This document shows positions 8,252-18,890 of a DNA stretch of 64,000 nucleotides, piece after piece. Location: assembly GCF_003143855.1 (NCBI RefSeq), contig NZ_QFRK01000001.1, positions 385,614 through 449,613 of the forward strand. The letters run 5' to 3'. The notes beneath the pieces were generated by a model. That model worked only from the letters and a program-made list of their open reading frames with translations, was not told the origin of the DNA and searched no databases. The position numbers and the translations under genes are program-made. The DNA comes from Streptomyces sp. NWU339. Lineage in GTDB: Bacteria; Actinomycetota; Actinomycetes; Streptomycetales; Streptomycetaceae. Each line of letters begins with the position of its first letter. Within the stretch, counting starts at the first letter, position 1.

Positions 8252-9151
8252 TCAGCTCCAGCTCATGCCGGTCAATCGCTCGTACGCCTCCACGTACTTC
8301 GCCCGGGTCGCGTCGACGACGCGCTGCGGCAGCGCCGGCGGGGGCTGCTCGCTCGCGCGGTCCCAGCCCGACTCGGCGGAGGTCAGCCAGTCCCGCACGT
8401 ACTGCTTGTCGTACGACGGCTGCGCGTGGCCCGGCTCCCACTGATCGGCCGGCCAGAAGCGGGAGGAGTCCGGGGTGAGCACCTCGTCCGCGACGACCAG
8501 GGTGTCGCCGTCGAAGCCGAACTCGAACTTGGTGTCCGCGAGGATGATCCCCCGGTCGCGGGCGACGTCCCGGGCACGGGTGTACGCGGCGAGGGTGGCC
8601 TGCCGCAGCTGCGCCGCGGTGTCGGCGCCGACCTGGCGGGCGACCTCCTCGTAGGAGACGTTCTCGTCGTGCTCGCCGACGGCGGCCTTGGTGGCCGGGG
8701 TGAAGATCGGGGCCGGCAGTTCCGATCCGTCCACCAGGCCCTCGGGCAGGGCGAGGCCGCAGACCGTACGGGACTCCCGGTACTCGGCGAGGCCCGAACC
8801 GGTGAGGTAGCCACGGGCCACGCACTCCACGGGGGCCATCCGCAGGGACTTGCAGACGAGCGTGCGGCCCGCCCAGTCGGCGGGGGCACCCGCGGGGAGT
8901 TCGGTGCTCAGGACGTGGTGCGGGACCAGGTCGGCGAGCTGGTCGAACCACCAGAGGGAGAGCTGGGTGAGGACCCTGCCCTTGTCCGGGATCTCGGTCG
9001 GCAGCACCCAGTCGTAGGCGGAGATGCGGTCACTGGCGACCATGACGAGGTCGCCGGCCTCGTTCCGGTACAGCTCGCGCACCTTTCCGGTGTGCAGATG
9101 CACCAGGCCCGGAACCTGGATCGGCTCGGGCTTCTCGACGAATCCGGACAC
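8252..9151 (-). CDS. purC: Phosphoribosylaminoimidazole-succinocarboxamide synthase (SAICAR synthetase)
   Basis: Joins CAIR and aspartate with ATP to make SAICAR in purine synthesis; cytoplasmic, 299 residues. Family motifs seen are GKVRELYR near the N-terminus, VASDRISAYDWVLP, VECVARGYLTGSG, ILADTKFEFGFD and the DEVLTPDSSRFWP segment. The start is GTG 9151, with GGAGGAACC directly upstream; the longer ORF to 9184 lacks a ribosome-binding site. The gene is unlinked from purSQL by a 5-kb insertion of tRNA and transport genes and is monocistronic here. Confidence 0.97.
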   Translation of the reverse strand: MSGFVEKPEPIQVPGLVHLHTGKVRELYRNEAGDLVMVASDRISAYDWVLPTEIPDKGRVLTQLSLWWFDQLADLVPHHVLSTELPAGAPADWAGRTLVCKSLRMAPVECVARGYLTGSGLAEYRESRTVCGLALPEGLVDGSELPAPIFTPATKAAVGEHDENVSYEEVARQVGADTAAQLRQATLAAYTRARDVARDRGIILADTKFEFGFDGDTLVVADEVLTPDSSRFWPADQWEPGHAQPSYDKQYVRDWLTSAESGWDRASEQPPPALPQRVVDATRAKYVEAYERLTGMSWS

Positions 9152-9317
9152 GGTTCCTCCGCGTGGCTCGGAACAGCAGGACACCCGCGGGGCTCGCTCC
9201 GCTCGCGCGGGGTGGCGGTGGGAGACGGCGGGACAGTGACGCCAATTGTCCCGTACGAACAGCCGCCCCCGCCGCTCGGGGGCAGCCGCGGGGGCCCACG
9301 GGCCGGAGCCGGCCAGG

Positions 9318-10598
9318 TCAGTCGTGTTTGCAGATGCGGTCGAGGAGGTTGGCCGTGGCGCGCTGGATGCGGGGATCGCTCCGGCCGGGGCCGTCCAGGG
9401 CCGGGGACCAGGCGAGCGTCCCCGACGCGAAGACCCACGCGCCGGAGGGCGCCCGGTAGAGGGAGGTCTCCTGGTGCCGTCCGCCGTCCGCCCGGTCGGT
9501 GTACGGGGAGTGCGCGAGCAGGACCCGCTCCTCGTGCTCGGGCAGCGGGGTGCGCGGGAAGTAACGGTCGGCCCCGACCGCGACCAGCTCCTCGATCCCG
9601 TCGCCCTCGGACGCCCCCGTCCCCTCCCACAGCCAGTGGTCGGCGTTGCGCACGATCAGCGGATGCGGTGCGGGGACCTGACCGGCGTACTGGATGCCGA
9701 GCAGCTGCTGCTCCGCGCGGTCCGACTCCCGCCACAGCGACGGTCTGCCCGGAGTCCTGCGTTCCGGCGCTCGGCGTTCCGGGGCCCGGCGTCTGCGGCG
9801 GGTCAGCAGACGGTCGGGGGCTCCGGACGGGGAGGGGGCGAGCTCCACCTGCCCGTACATCGTGCGGGCGGAGAGGAAGACGAGGGAGGTGCCGTACCCG
9901 CGGGCGTGTTCCACGGTGTCGCGCATGGCCTGGGACCAGTACACGTCGGGGCCGGGGAAGACCATCCCCCGGTAGCGGGTGGGATCGACCCGGCCGGAGT
10001 GCAGGTCGCCGGCGCCGGCGTAGGCGAGGTCGTAGCCGTAGCGTTCGGCCCAGCGGATGACGTCGTAGGTGTGACCGCCGTACGGCGGCAGGCCGGTGCC
10101 CGCGTACGGGCGGTCGAAGGAGACGGTGGCCGCCGCCGCGCCGGCCTCGTCGAGCGGCTGCCCGTCCTCGTCCCACGGGTAGCGGTTGTGGGCCTGCCAG
10201 GTGATGTCGGGCAGCACCAGGAGCAGGTCCGCCGGACGGTCGTCGCGCACCGTGAAGGGGACGTGGGACCGGTGGCGGCCGTCGGCGGTGGTCAGGACGG
10301 CCACGTAGGCGCCGACGCTCCAGTCCGACGGGACCCGCAGCCGCCAGGACAGCCACCAGTGGTGGCAGGAGACCGTACGGCCGGCGGTGAGCGGCGGCGG
10401 CTGCACGATGCCTGCCAGGCGGGGGCCGGACGTGATCCGGGCGGTGCGCCGCCCGTCGTAGTGGCCGACGCGGTGGACGTCGACGCCGAACTCCTGGGGC
10501 GGGTCGACGGAGACGTGGAAGTCGATCGTCCCTCCGGGTGCCACCCCGCCGGTGGAACTGAAGCCCTCGATCCGGCGGCGGCCCTGCTCCGGTCCCAT
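9318..10598 (-). CDS. N,N-dimethylformamidase large-subunit-like protein
   Basis: Protein of 426 residues resembling the C-terminal domain of the N,N-dimethylformamidase beta subunit. Characteristic stretches are LLLVLPDITWQAHNRYPWDEDG, the AERYGYDLAYAGAGDLH segment and YRGMVFPGPDVYWS; the protein ends with RATANLLDRICKHD. There is no signal peptide. The small dimethylformamidase subunit is absent nearby and this protein is shorter than the 760-residue enzyme, so the substrate is uncertain. A low-complexity arginine-rich patch (RRRRRAPERRAPERR) around residue 270 interrupts the domain and may be a lineage-specific insertion. It stands alone between purC and an M48-like gene. Confidence 0.75.
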   Translation of the reverse strand: MGPEQGRRRIEGFSSTGGVAPGGTIDFHVSVDPPQEFGVDVHRVGHYDGRRTARITSGPRLAGIVQPPPLTAGRTVSCHHWWLSWRLRVPSDWSVGAYVAVLTTADGRHRSHVPFTVRDDRPADLLLVLPDITWQAHNRYPWDEDGQPLDEAGAAAATVSFDRPYAGTGLPPYGGHTYDVIRWAERYGYDLAYAGAGDLHSGRVDPTRYRGMVFPGPDVYWSQAMRDTVEHARGYGTSLVFLSARTMYGQVELAPSPSGAPDRLLTRRRRRAPERRAPERRTPGRPSLWRESDRAEQQLLGIQYAGQVPAPHPLIVRNADHWLWEGTGASEGDGIEELVAVGADRYFPRTPLPEHEERVLLAHSPYTDRADGGRHQETSLYRAPSGAWVFASGTLAWSPALDGPGRSDPRIQRATANLLDRICKHD

Positions 10599-10801
10599 GG
10601 TGGCTCCCCTCCCCCGGCCCCGTCGGCCCCCTTGCCGGCGGTCGGCAATGCGCTTGTCGTGTGCCGCAAGCCCTGGTCACGGAGCGCGAACAGACCAAGC
10701 ACATCACATGGGGCACATATTCCATCACCCTTCGTCGCGAACCGGTCAAAAGCGGAAGCCGGAACTCCGGGTGATGGGCGGGAGTTGTGGGGAGGTTCGA
10801 C

Positions 10802-12670
10802 TCAGACGAGCCGTACGGGCTTCTCCGGACGTATGCCCTGCCGGGCCAGCCACAGGCGCAGGGCCACGGGATCGCCGTCCTCGATCAGCGTCATGACCTG
10901 GGCGGGGAGGTCCGTGACACGTACGCCGCCGATGAGGAGGGCCGGGCCGTCGAGCCAGTCGAGCCCGGGGGTCGCGCCCGCGGTGTCCATGGCCGCGCAG
11001 CAGACCATCGCCATGATGTGGTCGGCGAGCAGTTCGCGGCCGGTACGCGGGGGCTGGAGGGGGAGCAGGGGCAGCGCCCTGTCGTCCCAGAGGGAAGCGG
11101 GGTCGGCCGGGGCGGGGGGAACGGTCGGGGCGCTCCCGGCCGAGGTGAGTGCGGAGGCGGGTATGGATGCTGAAGCGGGTATGGGCGCGGACGCGGCCCG
11201 CTCGGTGGCCGCGGCGCCCTCGCGGGCCACTTCGGCACTGATCCGGGCGGCCAGGGCGGCACTGCGCGGGGTGGTTCCGGCGAGGTCCTCGTCGTAGTCG
11301 ACGGCGTCGGCGTCGGCGTCGGTGTTTTCAGGCCCCGCGTGTACGGGCGGTTCCGCGCGCGGGGCCGGCACCGGGTCCGTCAGGTGGTCGAGGACGCGGG
11401 AGAGGGTCGGGCCGTCGGAACCCAGGCCCTCCCCACCGTCGGCGGGGCGTACGCCGAGGGCGTCCAGAACGCGGTGGAGCCGGGCCGCGTCCGCACGCCA
11501 CTTGCGGTCGACGACCTCCTCCGGGTAGTCGCCCCAGCGGACCGGCGACCACTCGGGCCCGCTCCCGGCGGGACCGCCGTGGAAGAGGCGGGCGGCGAGG
11601 AGGGAGGTGGCCTCGTCCACCGCGCCGGGCTCTTCGAGCAGGTCGCAGGCGGGACGCTCACCGAGGCGGGCGGCGAACCCCTCGGCCAGCCGGTCCCGGC
11701 GGGACAGCTCGGTGAGCGCGGCCACCACCCCGGCGTTGAGCCGGGAGGGCCAGCGGCCCATCCGCCAGGCGGGCAGCGCCACCCGGGTGAGCAGCCGGTC
11801 CCAGCCCGCGTACGCCAGCCCCACCTGTTCCTGGGCGACGATCCTCAGCCCGTAGTCCACGGCCTGGGCGCGATCGGCCGCCGCCGCGGCGACCCCGCGT
11901 TCCATCTCGGCGGTGTGCACCCGGCAGCCGCGCAACAACGACCGCGCGACCCAGCCGACGCCCGCGAACACCGCCCGGAACACCGGCCCGCGCCGAGGCT
12001 CCGAGGTCACGGCCACCGCCGCGTCGAGGCCCCGGACGAAGCGCCGGGCGGCGGCTATGTCCGGGTGCGCCGAGGGTCCCGTACCGGCGACGACCGGGGC
12101 GAGGACCGCGCGCAACTCGCCGACACGCATCCACCACAGGAACGGGGAGCCGATCACCAGCACGGGCGCGGCGACGGTCGTCCGGCGGTGCGGAGGCCGG
12201 CCCGAGCCCGCTATGTCGCCGTGTTCCTCGACGGGCGGGGGGCCGTGCGCCGGGTGGGTGCGGTCCTCCAGCCAGCTGTCGCAGTCCGGGGTGAGCGCTA
12301 TCGCGGACGGAACGGGGACATCGAGCCGGTCGGCGAGGTCGCGCACCATCCGGTACAGGTCCGGGGCCGCCCCCTCGGCGATCGGGACCGTCGGACTCAC
12401 GGCGGGCCGGGCACGGGCGACGACCAGGGCGACTCCGGCGGCGGCGAGCAGGACCAATACCGCGAGCGGCGTGAGCGTCCAGCGGACGACGTCCCAGCCG
12501 GTGCCGACGAAATGGCCGGTGGAGCCGCCGACGAGCAGGATCACGGCGACGGCTGCGGGCAGCAGGGCGACGGCCAGTGCCCTGCTGCGCAGGCGGAGTA
12601 CCGCGAGCGCCCGTGAACGCGCCGACTGCGCGCCCGCATCCCTGCCCATGCCACCTCCGCTCATGCTCAT
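10802..12670 (-). CDS. Membrane protein related to M48 peptidases, zinc motif lost
   Basis: A 622-residue protein with two N-terminal membrane segments (about residues 30-50 and 65-85), then a cytoplasmic region laid out like M48 (HtpX/Ste24) peptidases. The equivalent of the zinc helix reads VGELRAVLAPVVAG near residue 185, where family members have an ELxAVLAHExGH pattern, so both zinc histidines are missing. The C-terminal half is Ala/Pro-rich and polar. It is therefore unlikely to be an active metalloprotease; a scaffold or regulatory role is possible. Start ATG 12670 is used, though Met at 12664 is also possible. Confidence 0.65.
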   Translation of the reverse strand: MSMSGGGMGRDAGAQSARSRALAVLRLRSRALAVALLPAAVAVILLVGGSTGHFVGTGWDVVRWTLTPLAVLVLLAAAGVALVVARARPAVSPTVPIAEGAAPDLYRMVRDLADRLDVPVPSAIALTPDCDSWLEDRTHPAHGPPPVEEHGDIAGSGRPPHRRTTVAAPVLVIGSPFLWWMRVGELRAVLAPVVAGTGPSAHPDIAAARRFVRGLDAAVAVTSEPRRGPVFRAVFAGVGWVARSLLRGCRVHTAEMERGVAAAAADRAQAVDYGLRIVAQEQVGLAYAGWDRLLTRVALPAWRMGRWPSRLNAGVVAALTELSRRDRLAEGFAARLGERPACDLLEEPGAVDEATSLLAARLFHGGPAGSGPEWSPVRWGDYPEEVVDRKWRADAARLHRVLDALGVRPADGGEGLGSDGPTLSRVLDHLTDPVPAPRAEPPVHAGPENTDADADAVDYDEDLAGTTPRSAALAARISAEVAREGAAATERAASAPIPASASIPASALTSAGSAPTVPPAPADPASLWDDRALPLLPLQPPRTGRELLADHIMAMVCCAAMDTAGATPGLDWLDGPALLIGGVRVTDLPAQVMTLIEDGDPVALRLWLARQGIRPEKPVRLV

Positions 12671-12896
12671 GCCCCTGCCTCACCCCCTCCCGACGGTCCT
12701 GACGCTCTCCTGGCGCTGCCCACTCCCCACTGTGACACCCGTCACTGACATCGCAATGCCGGTGAGCCAAGTGCCGGAGCGTGCCGGAACACTTGCGCGG
12801 CACCCTAGTTGGGGCCCCGGCCCTCGTCAGCCGGATGGCGCATCGGTCACTCGATGGAATGGCTCAGGGCAAAGGTGAGTGACGGACGGCAAAGTT

Positions 12897-12929
12897 CGGG
12901 CCCCGGATCCTGAGGCGGATCGGGGCCCG
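12897..12929 (-). terminator. Terminator downstream of purD
   Basis: Arms CGGGCCCCGGATCC (12897-12910) and GGATCGGGGCCCG (12917-12929) form a nearly perfect GC-rich hairpin 26 bases past the purD stop, on the leftward transcript. Confidence 0.75.
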
Positions 12930-12955
12930 TGGGGTTCATCGGTGTCTGCGAGGGC

Positions 12956-14209
<1,254 letters not shown>

Positions 14210-14335
14210 GGGGTCAGCCTAACGGGACCGGCGGCGTTCGCCTTGTGCGGGCTTCCGAAGGACCGGGGCGGACGGGTTCGTGTGTTCCTCCAATCCACCC
14301 GGCCACTCGGCTCGTTCGGGTCCATTCGTTCGTGC

Positions 14336-16615
14336 CTACTCGTTCATGAGCTCCTCGATCACGGTCGCACCCAGCTCCCGGACGATCAGCTCCTGGCCGG
14401 AGAGGGCGGACTCGTCCAGGTCGGGGTCGTCCTCCTCGGGGACGTCGTCCTCGGGGGAGACGGGGGGCGGTGGTTCCGGAGCGGAGGGCCGAGGCGCCGG
14501 TGCCGGAGCGGGCACGGGGGGCGCCTGCTGTGTGGAGGCGTACCCAGACGGACCGGACGCCCCCGACGGCTGGGCGGCCCCGGAGCGTTGACCGGCGCCC
14601 ACACTCCCGTGACCACCGCCACCGCCGCCCGACCCACCGCCACCGTCGCCGTAACCACCGGCGCCGTAGCCCGCAGCGCCGCCGCCGTTCCGGCCCCCGG
14701 CGGGGGCCGGAACCGCCGCACCGCCCCCGGACGGGTCGACGACGGCCTCGATCTTCCACTGCACGTTGAACTGCTCACCCAGGGCCTGCCGCAGCACGTC
14801 CTCGCTGCCGCTGCTCAGGAAGTTGTCCCGCGCGCCGGAGTTCACGAAGCCGATCTGGAGGGTCGTACCGTCGAAACCGGTCACCTGGGCGTTCTGGCTG
14901 AGCAGAATCCAGGTGAACCGACGGCGGTTCTTGACCACCTCAAGGATGTTCGGCCAGAGCGCGCGGGGATCGAGCCCGCCGCCACCGCCCCCGGAGGGCC
15001 CTGGGCCCACCTGGGATGCCTGGGGCGCGGGGGCGAGGGCGGGGGCGGAAGCACCCGGAGCGGCGGCCTGGGGCCGCCCGCCGCCCGCCGCCGCGGCCGT
15101 CGGCCAGCCGCCGGGCCGGCGACCGCCTCCGGCGGAGGCCGCGGTGGGCCAGGCCCCCGGGGCGGGCGCACCGGGCGCGGGCTCGCTCGGCCCCGCAGCG
15201 GGCGGAGCCGCCGAAGCCGCAGCCGGGGGCTGAACGGGAGCCGGAGCCGGAGGCGCGGCAACCGGAGGCACCGGAGCCGGAGGCTGCACCGGCGAGGACG
15301 AGAGCGAGGGCGGGGCCTGTCCCCGAGCCGCGGCCCGAGCCGCGGCCGGACCGCCCCCCGGCGGAACCGGGGCGCCCTCGGCTCCCCCGTGGGCACCGCC
15401 CCCCGGCACGTACCCCATGGCCGGCATGCCGGCGGCGGGACCGCCCGCCGAGAAGTTCACGCCCCGCTCGATCCGGTCCAGGCGGGCCATGACCGACCGC
15501 TCGTCGCCGTACGCGGCGGGCAGCAGCACGCGGGCGCAGATCAGCTCGAGCTGGAGCCGGGGCGAGGTGGCGCCCCGCATCTCGGTGAGCCCCTCGTTGA
15601 CGAGGTCGGCGGCGCGGCTGAGCTCGGCGGCGCCGAAGACACCGGCCTGGGCCTGCATCCGCTCGACGACATCGGCGGGGACGTCGATGAGCCCCTTCTC
15701 GGCGGCATCCGGGACCGCGGCGAGGATCACCAGGTCACGGAGGCGCTCGAGCAGGTCGGCGACGAACCGCCGGGGGTCGTTGCCGCCCTCGATCACGCGG
15801 TCGACGACCTCGAAGGCCGCCGCGCCGTCACCCGTCGCGAACGCCTCGACCACGGAGTCGAGCAGCGAGCCGTCGGTGTACCCGAGCAGGGAGGTGGCCA
15901 TGGCGTACGTCACACCGTCGGGCCCGGCGCCGGCGAGCAGCTGGTCCATGACGGACATGGAGTCACGCACGGATCCGGCACCGGCCCGCACGACGAGCGG
16001 CAGCACACCGTCCTCGACGTGGCTGCTCTCCTTGTCGCACACCTCGCCGAGGTAGTCCCGGAGGACCCCGGGCGGCACCAGCCGGAACGGATAGTGGTGC
16101 GTACGCGACCGGATCGTCCCGATGACCTTCTCGGGTTCGGTGGTCGCGAAGATGAACTTCAGGTGCTCCGGAGGCTCCTCGACGACCTTGAGCAGGGCGT
16201 TGAAGCCCTGCGGGGAGACCATGTGGGCCTCGTCGATGATGTAGATCTTGTACCGGCTGTGGGCGGGCCCGAAGAACGCCTTCTCGCGCAGGTCACGGGC
16301 GTCGTCCACACCACCGTGGGACGCGGCGTCGATCTCGATGACGTCGATCGAGCCCGGCCCGTTGCGCGCGAGGTCCTGACAGGACCGGCACTCGCCGCAC
16401 GGCGTCGGCGTGGGGCCCTGCTCGCAGTTCAGGCACCGGGCCAGGATGCGCGCGCTGGTCGTCTTGCCGCAGCCTCGCGGACCGCTGAACAGGTACGCGT
16501 GATTGACCCGGTTGTTCCGCAGCGCCTGCTGCAGCGGGTCGGTGACATGTTCCTGCCCGATGACCTCGGCGAACGACTCCGGGCGATAGCGGCGGTACAG
16601 CGCGAGAGACGACAC
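14336..16615 (-). CDS. dnaX: DNA polymerase III subunit gamma/tau
   Basis: Clamp-loader ATPase and replisome organiser, about 759 residues. The N-terminus begins VSSLALYRRYRPESFAEVIG. Walker A is GPRGCGKTTSAR, a four-cysteine zinc module lies in CLNC-CGEC-C, Walker B is YIIDEAHM, sensor 1 is FATTEPEKV and the SRC-equivalent appears as SRTHHYPF. From about residue 380 to 600 the chain is a Pro/Ala/Gly-rich linker, then a tau-like polymerase-binding domain and an acidic tail. The start is taken as GTG 16615. A TATAAC box lies about 9 bases upstream, so a leaderless transcript is possible. An open frame continues to 16843 but runs through the SRP RNA gene and is not coding. Confidence 0.94.
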   Translation of the reverse strand: MSSLALYRRYRPESFAEVIGQEHVTDPLQQALRNNRVNHAYLFSGPRGCGKTTSARILARCLNCEQGPTPTPCGECRSCQDLARNGPGSIDVIEIDAASHGGVDDARDLREKAFFGPAHSRYKIYIIDEAHMVSPQGFNALLKVVEEPPEHLKFIFATTEPEKVIGTIRSRTHHYPFRLVPPGVLRDYLGEVCDKESSHVEDGVLPLVVRAGAGSVRDSMSVMDQLLAGAGPDGVTYAMATSLLGYTDGSLLDSVVEAFATGDGAAAFEVVDRVIEGGNDPRRFVADLLERLRDLVILAAVPDAAEKGLIDVPADVVERMQAQAGVFGAAELSRAADLVNEGLTEMRGATSPRLQLELICARVLLPAAYGDERSVMARLDRIERGVNFSAGGPAAGMPAMGYVPGGGAHGGAEGAPVPPGGGPAAARAAARGQAPPSLSSSPVQPPAPVPPVAAPPAPAPVQPPAAASAAPPAAGPSEPAPGAPAPGAWPTAASAGGGRRPGGWPTAAAAGGGRPQAAAPGASAPALAPAPQASQVGPGPSGGGGGGLDPRALWPNILEVVKNRRRFTWILLSQNAQVTGFDGTTLQIGFVNSGARDNFLSSGSEDVLRQALGEQFNVQWKIEAVVDPSGGGAAVPAPAGGRNGGGAAGYGAGGYGDGGGGSGGGGGGHGSVGAGQRSGAAQPSGASGPSGYASTQQAPPVPAPAPAPRPSAPEPPPPVSPEDDVPEEDDPDLDESALSGQELIVRELGATVIEELMNE

Positions 16616-16695
16616 ACCTACGAGGTTATAGGCGCCCACCGACATCGGGCCCCGCCCTCGGGCGCCCCCGCGCGTACGGGCCAGGAGACGCGAAC

Positions 16696-16781
16696 GCCCC
16701 CCACGCACCCGCCAGAGCCGACCTACCCTTGCTGCCTTCCGGCCCTGGGGGAGTTCAGTCAGATAGCGCCGCGTGAGGGGC
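16696..16781 (-). ncRNA. ffs: Signal recognition particle RNA (small bacterial type, 4.5S)
   Basis: RNA scaffold of the SRP that binds Ffh. The minus strand contains the universally conserved domain IV apical loop region GGGCCGGAAGGCAGCAAGGG within an imperfect hairpin. The outer stem CCCCTCACGC/GCGTGGGGGG pairs 10 bp including one G-U and defines the ends used here to within a few bases. It lies between dnaX and tRNA-Ser(GGA), as in other streptomycetes. An open frame in phase with dnaX crosses it by chance. Confidence 0.93.
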
Positions 16782-16857
16782 TGCGCAAAGGCTACCTCAT
16801 GTCGCGGTGAGGGAACGAGTTCGCGAGCACTCCCCTCGGTCATGTAATGTTCCTGCC

Positions 16858-16945
16858 GGAGGATTCGCCTAGTGGCCTAGGGCGCACGCTTGGAAAGCGT
16901 GTTGGGGGCAACCCCTCACGAGTTCGAATCTCGTATCCTCCGCCA
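16858..16945 (+). tRNA. tRNA-Ser(GGA)
   Basis: Class II tRNA with acceptor GGAGGAT/ATCCTCC, anticodon stem CACGC/GCGTG around TTGGAAA (anticodon GGA), a long variable arm and T loop TTCGAAT. Unlike the other tRNAs here, the 3' CCA is encoded (16943-16945). Read divergently from the SRP RNA and dnaX. Confidence 0.96.
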
Positions 16946-16964
16946 GTGCCTCACCGGGCACGAA

Positions 16965-17002
16965 GTCGAAGGGCCCCACCGTTCGCGGTGGGGCCCTTCG
17001 AC
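16965..17002. terminator. Bidirectional terminator hairpin with TTCG tetraloop
   Basis: A perfect 17-bp stem (arms 16965-16981 and 16986-17002) closes a TTCG tetraloop. It ends the rightward tRNA-Ser transcript and lies 42 bases past the stop of the leftward Stealth gene. Confidence 0.85.
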
Positions 17003-17043
17003 GTGTTCCGGGCCCTCCCTACGGGGTACCTCGCCCGTGCCCG

Positions 17044-18876
17044 TCAGTCGCGCAGCTGGGCCCCCTCCCGCGCCGGCTGCGGCAGGAGACTCGCCGTGAG
17101 CGGCGCGACCGGGCGCGGGGTGGTCCGGGCCGCTCTTTCGAAGCGGCTCGGGAACGGGTACTTCCGCTCCAGGAAGGCGCGGATGGCGGTCCGGGCCGCC
17201 GCCCTGTCCGCCGGGGCGGTGTCCACGTCGTTGAGGCAGAAGAAGTCGATGTCCTCACCGGCCGCGAGGCGGGCCAGGCGCCGCCTCATGTCCGGTGCGC
17301 CCAGTTGCACGTAGCGGAAGCGGTAGTCGGCCGGGACGGCCCGGCCGGTCGCGATCGCCCAGTGGTGGTGGAGCGTGGACGCCGGGGCGACGTCGGAGGT
17401 GGAGCGGAAGCGCGAGTAGGAGGTCCGCTCGAGCTCCTCGATCCCGAGGCTCTCCATCTCCCGCAGGACCGACAGCAGCTGGGGATGCGGAGTGTGCAGC
17501 GACTTGTGGGTGATGTGCCTGCCGTGGAAGCGCCTGATCACCTCGCGGGTGTTCTTGCCCGCGGAGTTCGGGGCCGGCTCCAGTGGGTGCGGGGCACCGA
17601 CGCCGAGCTTCAGCGGGGACAGCGGGATCCGGGCGATGCCGTTGCCGTGGAAGAAGTGCTCGGCCCGTACCGGGCGGTTGATGAAGACGTCGTCGTTGAA
17701 GTAGAGGTAGTGCTCCGGCAGACCCGGGATGTGATGCAGCCGACTCTCTATCGCGTGCGAGTTGAAGACGGGAAGCGCGTCGGCCGGGAGGATGTCCCGG
17801 TGGTCGACCACGGTCAGACCCTCCGCGTCCGGGTCCAGCCAGGCGGGGATCTGGGAGTCGGTCACGAGGTAGACGTGCCGGACGAACCCGGCGTACATCC
17901 GCAGCGAGCGCAGCGAGTACTTCAGCTCGTCGTGGCTGGTGTAGCGGGAGGCGCCGGTCTCGCGCGGAGCGATGACACCGTCGGAGAGCACCTGATGGGC
18001 GTGGCGCTTCGCGGCCATCGCCGGGTCGTCCCCGTCGACCCAGGTGTACACGGCGTCGACGGGGAAGCGCACCTCGTCGATGCCCGGCTCGGCGAACGGG
18101 GCGAACGTCGGCACGCTGCGGTGGCGGCACGCCACCGCGGCGGGCCGCTGCGCCGCCACCGGGAGCACTTCCGACACGGGGTTGCGGCGCGGGGCGACGA
18201 GTGCCGGGCCGAAGACGTCCGGCAACCGGCTGCCGGGCACGGTGAGCCAGGAGGGGTCCGTGCCCGGGGCGGCGAGGTCCCGGCCGTGGCACCAGAACTC
18301 GATGTCGCACCCCGTTTCGAGGCCGGTGAGCACCTGCCCTCCCGGGCCGAGGCGCACCGTGCCGGTGCGGAGCACCGAGGCCCGCCTCAGCGCCCGCGGC
18401 AGCTTCCCGTCGGCCCACAGCGCCGCCTTCGTCACGGCGCCGTCCGGTCCGACGGTGCCGACGTACCCGGCGGTGTCGGCGAAGCGCTGGGCGGCCTGCG
18501 AGAGGATCACTCCGCGGTACGTCTCCTCGACGCCGATGACCTGTCGCGGCGCACCGTGCCCGTGGTCGGCGGGGACCAGGAAGTACGGGACGCCGAGCCC
18601 CTCCAGCAGGGCGCACACCCGCTCGAGGTCGGCTTCGGCGGCGTCCGCGGCGGTGTAGTCGGCGACCGTGCGGCCGTACAGCCGCATCGGTCCGAAGGTG
18701 ACCCGGCGCAGCCCGGGGACGGTGGCCCGCAGGCGCCGCCGGGAGCGCGCCGCGCGCAGCGCCCAGAGCCGGGTCGACGGCCAGAGCCTCAGGCGCACCA
18801 GCGAGCCCTGGGCGGCCCGCACGCCCCCGAGCGCTCCGAGGCGGTGACGGATGTCCGTGCTGTCCGTGCCGCGCAT
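17044..18876 (-). CDS. Stealth-family sugar-phosphate transferase, copy B
   Basis: Predicted phosphotransferase of the Stealth family (relatives of GlcNAc-1-phosphotransferase), 610 residues, likely making a phosphodiester-linked cell-wall or capsular glycopolymer. All four conserved regions are visible: CR1 FPVDAVYTWVDGDDP, CR2 with HDELKYSLRSLRMYAGFVRH and VTDSQIPAWL, CR3 SHAIESRLHHIPGLPEHYLY followed by FNDDVF, and CR4 with FFCLNDVD. The N-terminal 250 residues match the same region of the neighbouring paralog. ATG 18876 is 14 bases after the paralog's stop, so they form one operon. The longer in-frame extension to 20523 is antisense-type shadow coding. No membrane segment is evident. Confidence 0.9.
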   Translation of the reverse strand: MRGTDSTDIRHRLGALGGVRAAQGSLVRLRLWPSTRLWALRAARSRRRLRATVPGLRRVTFGPMRLYGRTVADYTAADAAEADLERVCALLEGLGVPYFLVPADHGHGAPRQVIGVEETYRGVILSQAAQRFADTAGYVGTVGPDGAVTKAALWADGKLPRALRRASVLRTGTVRLGPGGQVLTGLETGCDIEFWCHGRDLAAPGTDPSWLTVPGSRLPDVFGPALVAPRRNPVSEVLPVAAQRPAAVACRHRSVPTFAPFAEPGIDEVRFPVDAVYTWVDGDDPAMAAKRHAHQVLSDGVIAPRETGASRYTSHDELKYSLRSLRMYAGFVRHVYLVTDSQIPAWLDPDAEGLTVVDHRDILPADALPVFNSHAIESRLHHIPGLPEHYLYFNDDVFINRPVRAEHFFHGNGIARIPLSPLKLGVGAPHPLEPAPNSAGKNTREVIRRFHGRHITHKSLHTPHPQLLSVLREMESLGIEELERTSYSRFRSTSDVAPASTLHHHWAIATGRAVPADYRFRYVQLGAPDMRRRLARLAAGEDIDFFCLNDVDTAPADRAAARTAIRAFLERKYPFPSRFERAARTTPRPVAPLTASLLPQPAREGAQLRD

Positions 18877-18890
18877 GCTCCCGGCCCCCG

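Noticed and set aside
16646..16843. Possible upstream start of dnaX at 16843 or 16645
   Set aside because: The segment covers the SRP RNA and has no ribosome-binding site. DnaX homologs start at or near the SSLALYRRYRPE sequence.
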